Part shown: piece after piece, positions 12,169 through 24,300 of the stretch | How the letters are laid out: every line of letters starts with the position of its first letter | How positions within the stretch are numbered: the stretch's first letter is position 1 | Source: Lepisosteus oculatus | Taxonomy: Eukaryota; Chordata; Actinopteri; Semionotiformes; Lepisosteidae | Assembly: GCF_040954835.1 (NCBI RefSeq) | Contig: NC_090697.1 | Coordinates: 17,786,001 to 17,850,000, forward strand | Length of the DNA: 64,000 bases | Direction: 5' to 3' | Notes under the pieces: generated by a model | Seen by the model: only the letters and a program-made list of their open reading frames with translations | Told to the model about the DNA's origin: nothing | The model's database searches: none | Translations under genes and position numbers: made by a program

Positions 12169-13058
12169 TTAGGAGATACTGTAGTTGTTGTAATAGGCTG
12201 CTGTTGCATCGGCAAGCACCGAGATCAGGCTGGTTTCTGAAGAACTGGTGGGACAGGAAACAGAAGTTGGTGTGACCTGAATGTGCCCAGTGATGGTCAT
12301 GCCATTTTGGTCAGGGTGACCAGTGGAGTTTAAGTATTGGTCAAACTCATTCCTGTCCACCTCTCCCAAGAGTTCTGCCTGGCTCAGCTGATCCAAGGTC
12401 TCCAGGTTGCTGTGCTCAGGAGGTGGGGACAGCTGCCCGAGGTGGCCGTGCAGATTGTGATGCATGGTGGGGTAAGGAGGGCTGTAGTAGGAGAGCTGGG
12501 GAGGACAGCTGGAAGGGGGAGGGATCATGGCAGCCCCTGTCTGGGGCAGGGGCATTTGGCTGAGGGGCCCCCCACAGTGGATGGCACCCTGGGAGAAGTC
12601 AGAGTGGTAGGTGGGGCCATTCATATGAGGGGGGCGGGGGTCGTCGGGGCAAGAGGAGGAGTAGAAGGAGGCGTGATCGTGGTCGATGGCGTCCAGCGGA
12701 GACATCTCTGGGGGCGTGGGCAGCCCGTAAGGGTAGGTGTCGAAGCCGCCGCTGGAGCTCGGGGGCTCCCTGAAGCTCCTGATCGTGGGCAGACCGGGGC
12801 TGGAGGAGAAACCGCTGTCCTCCTCCTTGTCCAGCCCCGGCCGGCAGTTGCGGTTGTCTGGGAGGACGTTCTGGTCCGGGGACAGGCCGTTGAGCAGGAA
12901 GCCGGGGTCGACGCGCTTGCAGATGCGCTTGAGCTGCTTCTTCCTCCGCGGGCGGTACTTGTAATTCGGGTAATCCTGCATGTGCTGGACCCTCAGCCGC
13001 TCCGCCTCCTCCACGTACGGCCTTTTCTGCGGCGGGGTCAGGGCTTTCCAGGACTTGC
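12169..13058 (-). CDS. SOX7: SOX7 exon 2: HMG box C-terminal half, SoxF domain, stop
   Basis: SoxF-group HMG transcription factor, acting in the nucleus in endothelial, cardiac and endodermal development. This exon gives residues 78-373 of the 373-residue protein (human about 388). It completes the HMG box ([32 protein letters not shown], ending near residue 118). Then come RVDPGFLL, the Ser/Pro-rich segment with [17 protein letters not shown] (about 184-200), [11 protein letters not shown] (about 283-293), and the SoxF beta-catenin-binding/transactivation motif [10 protein letters not shown] (about 312-321). It ends [20 protein letters not shown]. These segments match SOX7 better than SOX17 or SOX18, and PINX1 next door agrees. 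The acceptor AG is 13059-13060 and the G|GC split codon joins exon 1 in frame. The + strand frame opposite (12337-13158) is a GC-rich shadow. Confidence 0.96.
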
Positions 13059-14819
13059 CTTAAAAACCGAGAGGAAAGAGGATTTAGTTCAGTGCGTCGC
13101 AGTTTCTCCGCTGCCTCAGGAACTGCGTTACAGACACTTTGTGTTTTCCCTCTCGTGAAAACAACACGTGTCAGACAGTCGCCATATTAAAAAAACCAAA
13201 GCAGTGAGAGTCAATACAAATCTGAGGTTCTTAAAGCAATACTCGTGTTTTAAACAGAAAATAATGGTATCAGAGGCATGAATAAAAACTGTATTTGGAA
13301 GCTGGTCTAAAGTATTGTATATTTTCTTTAAAAAAAATAAAAACATGTATCATACACAACATTTGCAACTACAGATACGTTAATTTTAGATTAGTGACGT
13401 ACTGTACAGTACTCATACGGAGAAAAAATAAGATGGTGAAACTTTCAACAGATTGAATGCTAACATATTTTACAAAAGAGATACCATAAAGGGAAGGAAA
13501 CAAGTTTATATTCTTAGACATCACAGGACAAGTAAAAATAAAAAAGCAACAAACAAAACAAAATTAATTACATTAGAATCACACTTGTTTGGGTTATTAT
13601 TTCCAGTTTTAATGTACAGTATCTGCTTTTTTGCTTTATGATTCCCAACAGATTGTATAAAATGTGTCTTGTTAAATACCTGTAAAAACGCTTTGTGCAT
13701 CTGTACGTGTGTATATACATACTCGCTGTTTGTAAATGTTTTGTCGTGAAATGTTAACGTAGCTGTAGCTGTTATTCACACAAACTTTCTCAAATATCCA
13801 TGCCAGCTGGCAGTGGCATCACGGGCACTGTTTTACTACAGTACCCGCAACCCACGAATAGGATACACTGTGTTCTAGATCCGGATTAACAAATCAGGCT
13901 GGCAAGGTTTCCAGCTCCAAACTTTTTTCAGTGAGTCACCTCACACATGGTACATGAAGCAAATCATTTCCTGACAATGAACTGAACTAATTTCACAAAG
14001 GAGAGCTGCAGGCGTATGTACAGTACAGTAACAACATTACTGCGCTGCTTTGACGTACCGGACTGGCTCCGCTAAACTGCCGCTTTCTCGAAAACAATAC
14101 AATAAGATGAAAGGCTCGAAAACTCTCCAAATATCGTGGAATTTTCGGTTGACTCACTTCGAATTAACCTTCCTACCTTGATTTATGTTTCCCTTTTACG
14201 TGCTTTATTATGAGACGGGAAACGCTGTAGGAAGCAAGTTCTTGCACTAACTGTAATCATGGATTGGAGTCGTCTGCATTCCAAAATTACAACCTAAACT
14301 ATTCTCCTGATGTTTTTAATTTCTTACATATCGTAAGACAAATTTAGTCTATTTCTTAGATTAGATGCGCTTTTAGCACAAGGAACAACCAACCCTTTTT
14401 TATCAGTTTCAAACTCTGTTCCTACATCGGAATAAGATTTTTAATGTAAGAAGAGATTGCAAAAACAGAATTCAGGATTTCATTTCTGAAAAGTAACTTT
14501 TTCCTAAATTATCAATAAAAAAAGCCACGCTGACTTAAGCCTGTTTCGTATGAATGTTACACGACAGTATGTGTAGGTAGAAATCAGCATAAAAATCACA
14601 AGGTATCACATATTCATAATGATAAAGGCTTTTGTTTTAGTAACTGGATAAAACATTCTCATCAAACCTAAATAAAGCTCCGATAAGAAAAAAAGAAGCA
14701 AACACATGGATTTCATGACAGAACACCCAAATACAACTAGAGTCCTGAGATGTTGTTGTTGTTTTTTTAAATTTTAAACCAGGATTAAGATCTTGAGCCA
14801 TAAAATGTGGGAAGATTTA

Positions 14820-15140
14820 AAATAATAATCATCGTTTTTATATGGCACGTTTCATAACACTGCTGCATTTGATACTGACCCCTGATGATGTAATTGTAAT
14901 GTAAATTCATACATAAGGATCATGGGATCCTTAATCCAAGTAGCAGGACCTCCTTGGATTAATGTTTTAATTGAGGGATGGCAACTCCTAGAGCACAGTG
15001 TTCTCAGTCACTGTACCAGAGCACTGGCCTGGAACGTCCAGGTCAGATTGAAGAGTGCCACTGCCCCAACCACAGCACTCACAGCAGTAACCTAGCATTC
15101 CTCAGCCCGTGGACTTGAGGATCAGAAAGTCTTCCGTGAC
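14820..15140. repeat. Dispersed repeat fragment sharing 34 bp with 16500-16533
   Basis: Text such as TATGGCACGTTTCATAACAC (14841-14860) followed by GCTGCATTTGATACTGACCC looks like a fish interspersed repeat. The 34 bases 14863-14896 recur exactly, inverted, at 16500-16533. The downstream part to about 15140 is GC-richer than its flanks and may belong to the same element. Boundaries and family are uncertain. Confidence 0.45.
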
Positions 15141-16339
15141 TAATAACATTTGGTGCTTCAAAAATCAAAACGCTTCCAACATACTCACATTAATCAGGAG
15201 AGTGTACAAGACATGGGTGTAGTATTTGCAAGGTGCATGCTGAGTTCCTTTCAAAGTAATAAATAAAAATGTACAAAACAATCTGTTCACTATCAAGGGG
15301 AACTTTTTCCACCTAAACCTTTTAAGACTATATGTCAACTACCTGCAATTTAATTTGCCAGTGTACTTATTGGATATTATGAAAGGTCAGATACAAAACA
15401 GAAAAGTGAGACTAAAAAGAAGAACTGAAATAAAAAAAAATCATCTGATCAGTTTTCCTCAAACTCAAACTCATTTTATAAACCATGGAAAGCACAGGCA
15501 GGAAATCCTAGAGGAGATTCAATACCTCCAAACACATCATACATTGAAAGCGCATCCTGACAGCTAAATTGGGACAAAGTGTTCTCTGAGTAACAACACT
15601 TGCACCTCCAGCAATTAATTATTTGTGGAATTCAGTGAAAACTAATTAAAATAACATACATGTGTATTTAATTCTTGACTTCAATATTACTATACTGAAA
15701 ACACAGTCCATATTATTTATTGATATTATATGCTGTACATACAACGAATAGTGTTTTCCTCTTTTCCTCAAATATTACTGTAGTTCAGAGTTCACTTTCA
15801 AAAGAGTAAAGAAAATTATAATGTTTACAAAACAACACAAAAAACTAATAAAAATCATTGTTCAAATTAGAACATAATTTGTCACCAACAAAATTCTTAT
15901 TCACTGAATTATTCCAGATATTTAGAAATTACAAATACAAAAAAAAGAACAAAAAGAAAATACTGTAGGTCCTTCTTTTCCCACAATTACTGGTGTTGGT
16001 GTTAAGCTTTTAAAACTATAGCATACACTTCATATACGCATAATGAATTTATTATGCAACATTAACAATTATTCTGTTTAAATGTGACTCATTGAGGGCT
16101 TGCAGCTTGCCAGTGGAACAAGTCCACTTTCCAGTCCTCATTAACTCCTGTATATGAAATGCCAAAAAAGGCATGTTCGCAGTAAGAAATGCGAAGTTGT
16201 TCATGCAAATGTGATGTCTTCATACATGAAAAGCACGCAAGATCATCAGTGTTAGTCATACTGCAATAATGTCATGATGTCAGTGAAAAAGAGAAGCTCT
16301 AACTGAGAATGTCGTTGACAGAAACGTCACGACATGAGG

Positions 16340-16560
16340 TTCAAAGGGGACTCAGTGTCCACCCATCAAATATCGCTTGATCCCAGCAGTCAATTCTACC
16401 TAGCAATCTACTAAAGTTGCTAATTGATAGCAATTGATTGCTAATAGGAACAATTGATCAACTGAGATCCACTCAATTACATGTAAAACCTCAGGAACCC
16501 AATTACATCATCAGGGGTCAGTATCAAATGCAGGCAACCTGACATCAACTTGGCTGTTAG
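16340..16560. repeat. Second copy of the 34-bp repeat, inverted
   Basis: CAATTACATCATCAGGGGTC begins at 16500 and is the reverse complement of the 14863-14896 copy, with identity ending at 16533. The preceding text has short self-complementary runs around TAGCAATTGATTGCTAAT (16427-16444). Together the two copies identify a repeat family inserted in opposite orientations in the SOX7 intron. Confidence 0.5.
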
Positions 16561-18309
16561 CAAAGGAGGCTGTGTCCTGCTTGTAGGGGATCATTGTCTT
16601 GTAGCTATAGTGCAATGGTGAGGACTATTAATGCCAGCTTTAAGAATCATCTTGGTTTTGGTGATATAAACTCCATGCATAATTTTATCTTTGAGACTGG
16701 CGCTGGACTCACTGTTACAGCAGCACCAGTATCAGTGTAAACTCTTAATATTTGAATGTCGTAATGCCCATCTCCATATTGCAAAATATCATGCATGATT
16801 TTCTGCTACAATCTTTGACCTACATATTACTGGACCTGTACTTTATCAAGCACCACAATGTTTCTGCATCTTGCACGCTCATCTTAGAACACAATTTTAA
16901 AAGTGCCATAATTAAATGCACAAGTCACAGCATAAATGACTTCCTACTGTGCTTTTCCTGTTAGAAAACTATGCAAGTGATGACATCATATCAAAAATGA
17001 AACTGAAATGACTTTTATTGCAGAAACCAAGATAATGGGCTATTCTTCCAAAGAAAATAATTCTAAAGTCTTTTCATACATTTACCCACAAAGGAAAATT
17101 TAAAGGGATATCCTTCATTTAAAACAAACTCCTCCATTTTCCTGCACTGTTCTTCATGACCATGGTTCCCACAGCTTATTATGTAACGTCTCTAAGTGAT
17201 ATTAAAGAGTTACAATATACTGTAGAATCAAGGGAATAAAGTAAAAAAAGACCAGTAAAGTCCCAAAAGAAAGTAAGTATGGGCTAACACCACCACTGCT
17301 CTTTTTTATGAGGACTGTTCTGAGATCTGAACACACATTTGAACTTCAGCATCATCATCAAGAAAAGGGCAGCAAGAATCAGAATTGTGAGCTTGTCTAA
17401 ACAGTGGCAGCTGTTGATTTGATTTTTAAAAATACTGTATATATCCCTCTATCATTGAAATACTAAAGTAAGAAAACCTAAAAATGCAAGTGTTTGTGGC
17501 ATTATTATACATAAATCTACAGAAAGTATCCTACATTTCTGGTTAAACTACATAGGTAATTATCCTCTTAAAATGACCATTCTATGTATTGTCTGGCTGA
17601 ATGGATAATACCATGTTTATGAAAGGACTTTTTAAATGGTTTTATATTATGCAATAGTATATATCTGACTGAGTAACTTATTTTTAAAGATTTCTTTTTA
17701 TCCCCTTTAATGGATTTCTCCCACTAATTTCTGCCTTTTGCAGGCTTAATTTGTAAGTTAGTAAAGTGCAGGAAAAAAAAACGTGTTTCCCATTAGTTCC
17801 TGTATAAACTGTTTATTGTATTATAAAATATGTCTCTCAAAACATAATATGTTCAAAAAGTAAGTGGAGGTTGACTTGACAAAGCAAATGTAAGTCGATT
17901 AATGTAACGTTTATTGATGCCTTTAACTTCTTAATTGTTCAAGATGCCCTGCATTGAGTAGTTTTCAGATTTGTTAATATATGCACAGCTCATGTCTGAA
18001 GTATACTTTTCATATGCCTATTGCACTAATAAAGATGAAGGAAAAGACTCATGTACAGTCTTGCAAACACTTAAACTGGAATATAAGGGATATTTGCAAT
18101 GGTGCATCTAATTATATAAAGTCTGTAACATATATGTGCTGGAGGCCAATTAATGTCTTTTCCACGGTTTTGATCATTGGGTCCATTTTTGTAATAATAT
18201 CTACTTTATATATTACCTTTCATGACACATCGTCACGGGCTTTCCAAGCAAACAAGACGACGAATAAAACAGTTCAGACAAGGACAAACAAATTGAATAC
18301 AGACATAAG

Positions 18310-18545
18310 ACGGGATTTGAAGGTAGTGACTGACTTGTAAATCTAATATGTGCTTGGAGATCATTCCACTGGCGGAGTAACAGTGCAGACTGCACAGTCT
18401 CCAAGGTCTTGGAGTTCAATCTCGGAAGTGGAAGAAAGTCCAAGGAATCCAACCAAAGTGCAGGTGTATAGACAGATAAGGAGCAGTTCTTTGATGGACT
18501 GAGGAATCAAACCATTCCAAGTCCTTAAAGGTGAGCAACCGTGTT
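18310..18545 (+). repeat. Fish dispersed repeat fragment, family not identified
   Basis: The stretch has phrasing typical of a widely dispersed fish repeat: ATATGTGCTTGGAGATCATT at about 18346, GGAGTTCAATCTCGGA at about 18411, GGTGTATAGACAGA at about 18464 and GTCCTTAAAGGTGAGCAA at about 18520. The short frames on both strands have no protein identity. I recall these strings from interspersed repeats but cannot give the family name with confidence. Confidence 0.4.
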
Positions 18546-21500
18546 TTAATTTGTATTCTGAAATCCTGAACTAAATGAATGCTTTAAAATTCAATTTTGT
18601 TAGATTTTAAACAAAATAAGACATACTAGATTAATGTTGGTACACTAAATAAGATGGATTCATCTTAATTGAAATCGGGAGTAACAAGTACTGTATTAAA
18701 TGTCATGCTTTAGAAGCCCCCTATGACACATCTTTTACTGATGCTATATCTCTACAGCATATAGTCACTGTTTCCTGTCATACAACCAACAGCCAGTTTT
18801 TTAAATCTCTGGAATTCTGTCAGATTGGCCTCGGAACTGACTGACCATGCAATAAGAGGTTGTCTGGAATAGGATTTGATCAGAGGTTCCTCTTCCTGAA
18901 CTGGAATAGTGATAAAACACTGAAATGGTGATGTGCAGCTAGGACAGAAGGGCAAGGAAATCCTGTTTAAGACTTCACAGATTGCTTTAGAAGAAAAGTA
19001 ATGTTAACTTAGATTTTGTTTAAAAAAACTACATAACAGAAGCAGTACATAAAGTTAATTCCTGGTTGCTCATAATTTAAAGATCGTTCGCCCACTCGCT
19101 CTAGTTTGCCAAGGTATGGTTCACTGATAGACTGACTTGTTTTCTGCATGTGTCAGAATTAAGGTGGAAGGAAGGTAGTGCATCAGACTCCACTTCACCC
19201 AAAGGATGGGGAAATAAAGCAACAGGAAGAGTCTGACCACAAAATAAGGTCAATGAGAAAAACAGAACTTGAGCTCTTTCTTCTCTTTAATCGGCATGCT
19301 GCGTTTAATCTTGTGATTTATTTTGCCAGTTAGTTATCCATGCTTCTTACCCAACATATTCCGGGATTTTAGAAGAGTCTCAAATGTCTGAGTGTAGTTT
19401 AGGGTACACATTGAAGTTGAGGTGCATCACCCAACACAATTAACATATAAACCACCAACAGTATATTTTTTTATATGCAGTTATAGGGTTTTTTGTAGTA
19501 GAGAATATCAGTTACTGTATGGAAATCCAGTGGCCAATAACTGACCTTGCAGTTTGAACACAGTCACAGAGTGCTTCAGTGTTTCACTTTTTTAAAATGA
19601 TGATTTGCATGATTTAAGTTAAAAATCTAGCATCCACAAATGAGGACTGAAGAGGAAAAATTTGGGGTATACAGCCCCAAATATTTGGTTGGCATGAAAG
19701 CGATTTTAGATTTTTCAATTTAGCAATGAAACTCTTCTTTTACATTATGTCCATATTAGTATCTTTACCAGTTTCAAAGTACAGCTTTATTCTGACACTT
19801 TTTAAATCAAAATAATCTTCATATCACATGGTATTCTAAAGATCATAGACCAATACAGGTCTTTGGATACATGCATCAAATATTGCAGGTAAATTAGTAT
19901 CATTCAGCATTCTTGTGTGCTTGCAAGGTGGTTTTGAAAATATCATACAATTGTGACATTATTTGTCGGTATTATTTTTAGTTATTTCAAATGATAAAGA
20001 TGCTATAAACTGACAAGAAGACGTTGAAGTGAGTCAATCTAAATTTTATTATATAAAGTCTTGATTTCCCTGTTGTTTATTGTTGTTAATGTGTGTCTTT
20101 TAAAGATTCATTCTTAAAAGAATTGTTACTGCCATGGAGCCTTAAACCGTTTTAAAGTCTGTATATTTCTAGTATAAAAAGGCTAATTGGAATTTTGGGA
20201 TATTTTAAAGCTCATAGAATAAAACTTAGTTGCGAAAATAAAGTTAAAAGGGTTACCTTGACTACTGTGTGAAGACTATGAACTCTTATGGGAACATACA
20301 AATTAACAAATACGTAATTTTAAAAGTTTTGTACCGTTATTCACCATTATTAGCTATTTTCTGAATATAGCTCTATAGCTATAGCTAACATCAGTTAGCC
20401 GGACTTCACAGTTACTGAATTTGAGTCGGTCGATTCATAGCGCATCCATTGAAGGTTATCGGTCACTATCTTTGTTAAACAGAACCTTGGTGCTGAAAAT
20501 GAGCACTATGCGCTACCGCAACTCGTCACATGCTTCAAAAACATATTAAGAACTCCGGTTTTGTTTCTAACCTAGACAAACCCAACGAAAAATTATTCAT
20601 TTGAATGTGGAAGTATATAGAAATAACCAATAAGGTACAGTTAAAATAACTTCAGAATAAACTTTTTAAAACAAAAAATCATTAACGGCCGTAAAGTTGA
20701 TTTGAAATAATCGTTAAATTCAATCGCTGGAGAAAACCCCTTTATAGGTTTTTTACGGTGTTACAAAAGCGCCTTGAAGCCCAAACGAAACTCTCATGAA
20801 TGTAATATTTAGCTTTAACATTACAGCATTCATATAGAAATATAATCAAAGGCAGCTATATAAAAACATTTCTTTAATTACACCTTTTATATATTCACAA
20901 GCATACAGTATTACTACATCAAACACATTTAGATCAGATTCTGAATTACATTTAAGACACCTTAAACGAAGCTTTGTGAAAAGCGTTGAGTTTGTCCTTA
21001 ACCTACAACTTTTTTTCTGAAATTTTGTGAAAAAACGTTAAGTATGTCAAGGTTTTATTTTCATTTATTTTACAGCTTGAGCTTGAGCTTGCGGTCAAGC
21101 AGGTTTTGCCGACTTCGGTTAAGGTACTTTTCACTCTCAGGTGTCAAGTAATCTTCGAAGTGAAGGTACTTTAACTAGATGTACAGTATCCTACTGTCAG
21201 TGCAGGTTCCTTTCGCTGTGTGACCTATTAAGAAAAGTTTTCTCTAAGACTCTACCAGGTTCCGCATGTAATTTATTTTAGTGTCAGACTTAACCATTTC
21301 TCCTTAAAATAAAACTGTGTCAAATTCAATTAGAATTGAGGAAGGTGCAATAAAAATTGATTTCAAGCAAAGAAAAGCTTAGATGTTAAGTAAAACAACA
21401 TTAAATTATTCATTATAAGAAACAGCTCTAACCCATACATGAATGCATGTAAAAGGACACTCAGTTAATTTTTCCTTTAAGGCTTTTCTGTACTGTTTTC

Positions 21501-21570
21501 CCAATTATTGAAAAGCACAATATACTGTATATGTGAATGCAAGACGCCTTGCTCATCCGATAAATCTCAC

Positions 21571-21802
21571 CTAACATCTTGCTGAGTTCTGCATTGTGAA
21601 GGTCGGGGTTCTGGACAGCGAGTCTCTTCCTCTCGTCTTTAGCCCACACCATGAAGGCGTTCATGGGTCTTCTGATGCGGGGCTCCGACCCTTTGTCCCC
21701 CGAGGATCTGTGCGCAGTGTGTCCTTCGGGCAGCTCCCCTTCTCCCGCGGAGCGCTCGAAACTCTCCGGCCACGAGGAATAGGCACTAATCAAAGCAGCC
21801 AT
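21571..21802 (-). CDS. SOX7: SOX7 exon 1: N-terminus and first half of HMG box
   Basis: Encodes residues 1-77 plus the first base of codon 78. The start is the ATG at 21802 ([16 protein letters not shown]), which lines up with human MASLLGAYPWPEGLE. A longer open frame reaches 21841, but the codon there is GTG and there is no upstream in-frame ATG, so the shorter start is chosen. The base at -3 is C, so the Kozak context is weak apart from G at +4. The HMG box begins near residue 43 with [20 protein letters not shown] and continues [17 protein letters not shown] to the splice site, the FMVW and NPDLHNAE blocks being DNA-binding residues. Exons 1 and 2 join to 1122 bp including the stop. Confidence 0.95.
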
Positions 21803-22177
21803 CTGCGAGTCCTGGCTGTGAACGTCAGCTGAGATTTTCACTTTCCCTTTTCCGGAATCTTTAGTAATTAATCGTTGATATTATTCTAAATCGTATTATT
21901 TTTGTATTCCTAGTTTATTTGTCCCCCTCAAAAACGGCTATTTACTTGTTATTTGCGTTATTTTTACCTTGGGGGGGAAAAAACCACAATATGTCCAAAC
22001 TTTATAACAAATTTAAAAGAATCCCCTTTCGTTTAAATACTGATTTTGTCTGACTCTCCCCTCTTACTTGTTTTCAGTGTTTCAATGAGCCATTCATTTG
22101 GTCTGCGGTAAAAGTAAAAAATTGCTCCTTCCCCAGACTTTCAGAAGTGTGCTGAACTCAGCCCTCGTAGACTGTGA
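21803..22177 (-). promoter_or_regulatory. Probable SOX7 5' UTR
   Basis: If transcription starts about 30 bases downstream of the TATA-like box at 22207-22215, the leader would be about 375 bases, unspliced. The stretch contains G/C runs such as a G8 run near 21972 and no obvious upstream in-frame ATG joined to the SOX7 frame. Inferred from the position of the TATA element only. Confidence 0.4.
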
Positions 22178-22206
22178 TTTACTCCTTCCTCGGGTTTGGG
22201 GAAGCT

Positions 22207-22215
22207 CTATTTATA
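22207..22215 (-). promoter_or_regulatory. Candidate TATA box of SOX7 (TATAAATAG on -)
   Basis: On the - strand the text reads CAAATATAAATAGAGCTTCC, containing a good TATAAATAG box 405 bases upstream of the ATG, with GC-richer text on either side. It is the best TATA element in the proximal flank. Function is inferred from position and sequence. Confidence 0.5.
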
Positions 22216-23815
22216 TTTGTGGAGCAGGTTCCAACTGATGCCCCGAAGGGTTTTGCGGCTCCTCCTCGTTTGCGACTTAACTTGAGTCAAGAGGGGAAGA
22301 TCACCTCATCCAACCTGTTATAAAATGAAAACTGCGCTCGTACTTCCCACAACATTGGTCTTTGCGTTCTGGCTTGACGTTTTGTGTAATTAACATTTTT
22401 TTTTTCTGTTTAAACAACCTCATCTTATCCCTTCATACAGTACATGCATCGGATACTGTCTATCAGTTCTGAATTAACAGGGAAGAGCTATCTCAAATTT
22501 CTAATTCAAACATTTCAGGTTATTGACTGTTTTGGGATTGTAATTCTCTACTTAATTAAGTAATTAATCAGATGGGGGGGTAATCTTCGACGGTACCCCA
22601 TTAGAAACACAACGTTTTAAATAATGTTTTTCTCTTTATTTTTTTCGTGACCTGTTATGACGTTTAAGGGGTTAGAAAGCGTATGGGTAAATGGTTGTTG
22701 TTGAAACAAGACAAAACAATCTATTAGCCTAAAGTAGTCCCATTGAAAAATGATAAATGATTAAATTAGTGAGATCTATTTAAACACAGACGTACTCTGT
22801 TCGCATGTACTGTAGTTTATGACTTAAAAAACGTCACCTTATGGAACCGAATAATAAGTATTGCAGTATTATACTTGTTGCTTTTTAGGAAACTACAGCA
22901 ATTCCATTGTTCTGAAAATTAGATTAATACAATATTAAAGCTGTTGTTTAAACGATATCGGTGAGTAAATAAATATATTTTTTACAAGTAGGCCTAAAAT
23001 GACGTATTTAAAGAAATCCATAATTTAAAGAGTGTTACTTAAATACGATCCAGTAAATCTGGATAATTCCTCAAAGGAAAAGACCAGATTCGCTCCCACG
23101 CTAGTATTATTATTGCTTATCAACCTTATTGTCTTTTAAATAATTAGAACATTCTAACCGGCCGAAAGACACCAATTAAGCAAAACTCCACAAAGATGCA
23201 ACAGCACAGATGTAATTGCCCTGTACAGTACTTCACTACATGCAGATTAAAGAGGTACCCGAGGTAGATTTGTCATAATGTCAGTGAATTGCATTAAATT
23301 CAAATTATAAAACTCCAACCCAATGTTATAAATATATTTTCTCCATCAACTTAAGGCACTAATTTCGGTTCTTCAGCAATAACATTTGTCAGACGTGCGG
23401 TATCAGACTACTGTCGTTCTACATTTTGTAGCCAACTGCTTTGCTTGTTCAACATTTTTGGTCCTTAAATATTTAGTGCACCATTTGATAAATAAACCCC
23501 GCAATGTCAATTAACGTCATTCTAGCTCGTCTTCAAAGAAAATGTTTGTATACTGTAAGCTGAAAATGGCAATTAACTAGCATAGTAACCAGCAACGAAA
23601 GGTTGTTACCGAGTTCGCTGAAGTTGTCTAACCAGATACTTAACATACTGTACGAATAAAGATTTCAGCCCTGGGCTGAAATTTATCATTGGCAGCTGTT
23701 AAGGATTGCTCGCACCAGCGACTGAGCAACCCTGGGTTGGGACGGCAGTGTACTGTCTGTATATGACTTCAGGGCACTGACGTCTACACATTTTTTTAAG
23801 CTTTGCTGCTCAATC
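22216..23815. other. SOX7 upstream flank; no gene seen
   Basis: Proximal promoter and upstream DNA. GC-rich for the first hundred or so bases (22216-22310), then AT-rich. No exon is recognised. Enhancers are possible but no specific site is claimed. Confidence 0.45.
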
Positions 23816-23819
23816 AAAA

Positions 23820-23905
23820 CAAGTCAAATTTAATTTTATACGGCGCTTCCCGACAGAACGCACCGGGCCGATGCGTAAAATTAATACATTTTGAGAAATT
23901 ATCCA
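23820..23905 (+). repeat. Short interspersed repeat fragment (ATACGGCGCTTCCCGACAGA)
   Basis: The stretch reads AATTTTATACGGCGCTTCC, CGACAGAACGCACCGGGCCG, then TAAAATTAATACATTTTGAG. It resembles the common fish repeat phrase TTTATATAGCGCCTTTCACG. It is higher in CpG than its flanks. Fragmentary; family not assigned. Confidence 0.4.
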
Positions 23906-24093
23906 GTTCTCAAACAAAAAATAAAACAAGACACTGGGACCTCGACCTCAAAACTGATGCCCACAAAGTTCAGGATCCTGTACAGTGCACAGTGTGGTCA
24001 GTGAGCTATTGAGTTAATATTCATATAATGTAAGCAACAAATTCAGCGCTGTAGTTTAAACAAGATTCAAGGCTTCCAGCCTCGTTCTGTCGC

Positions 24094-24300
24094 TTCATCT
24101 CTGGTGGGTCGCGGTGAGCCAGACTCTAACCCGGCAATAACAGGGTGCCGTGAAAAACCGCACCCTTCAAGAAACACCAGTCTCTCGCAGGCTTGAACTT
24201 GTGTGGGGAGAGCCTGCGAGCTTCACGCATACAGGTCCGGGGTCGAGCCCAGGGCTTTAGGGGCTGCGAGGCAGCGGCGATACCCTTCCAGCGCTCTCAA
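24094..24300 (-). repeat. tRNA-derived fish SINE, minus strand copy
   Basis: Read on -, 24300-24230 has a tRNA-like head: GCGCTGGAAGGGTATCG, then GCCGCTGCCTCGCAGC, then a B-box-like GGGCTCGACCCCGG. The other end (GGGTCGCGGTGAGCCAGA on +, from 24106) matches the SINE body near the tail. It is the same general SINE type as the + copy at 27049-27365 but truncated in the middle. The open frame over it is not a gene. Confidence 0.68.

Larger units (their letters stand above)
13059..21570 (-). other. SOX7: SOX7 intron (about 8.5 kb), splitting the HMG box
   Basis: The donor GTGAG is at 21570-21566 and the acceptor TTTTTAAG at about 13066-13059, both on -. The intron falls after the first base of the Gly codon in KML-G-KSW, the position conserved in vertebrate SoxF genes. 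The interior has no coding signal. It contains an inverted 34-bp match between 14863-14896 and 16500-16533, a dispersed repeat at about 18310-18545 and many TACTGTA strings. Conserved enhancers are possible but cannot be shown from one sequence. Confidence 0.9.

Noticed and set aside
12337..13158. 273-codon + strand open frame opposite SOX7 exon 2
   Set aside because: It is the GC-rich antisense shadow of the SOX7 coding exon, runs through the splice acceptor and has no family resemblance.
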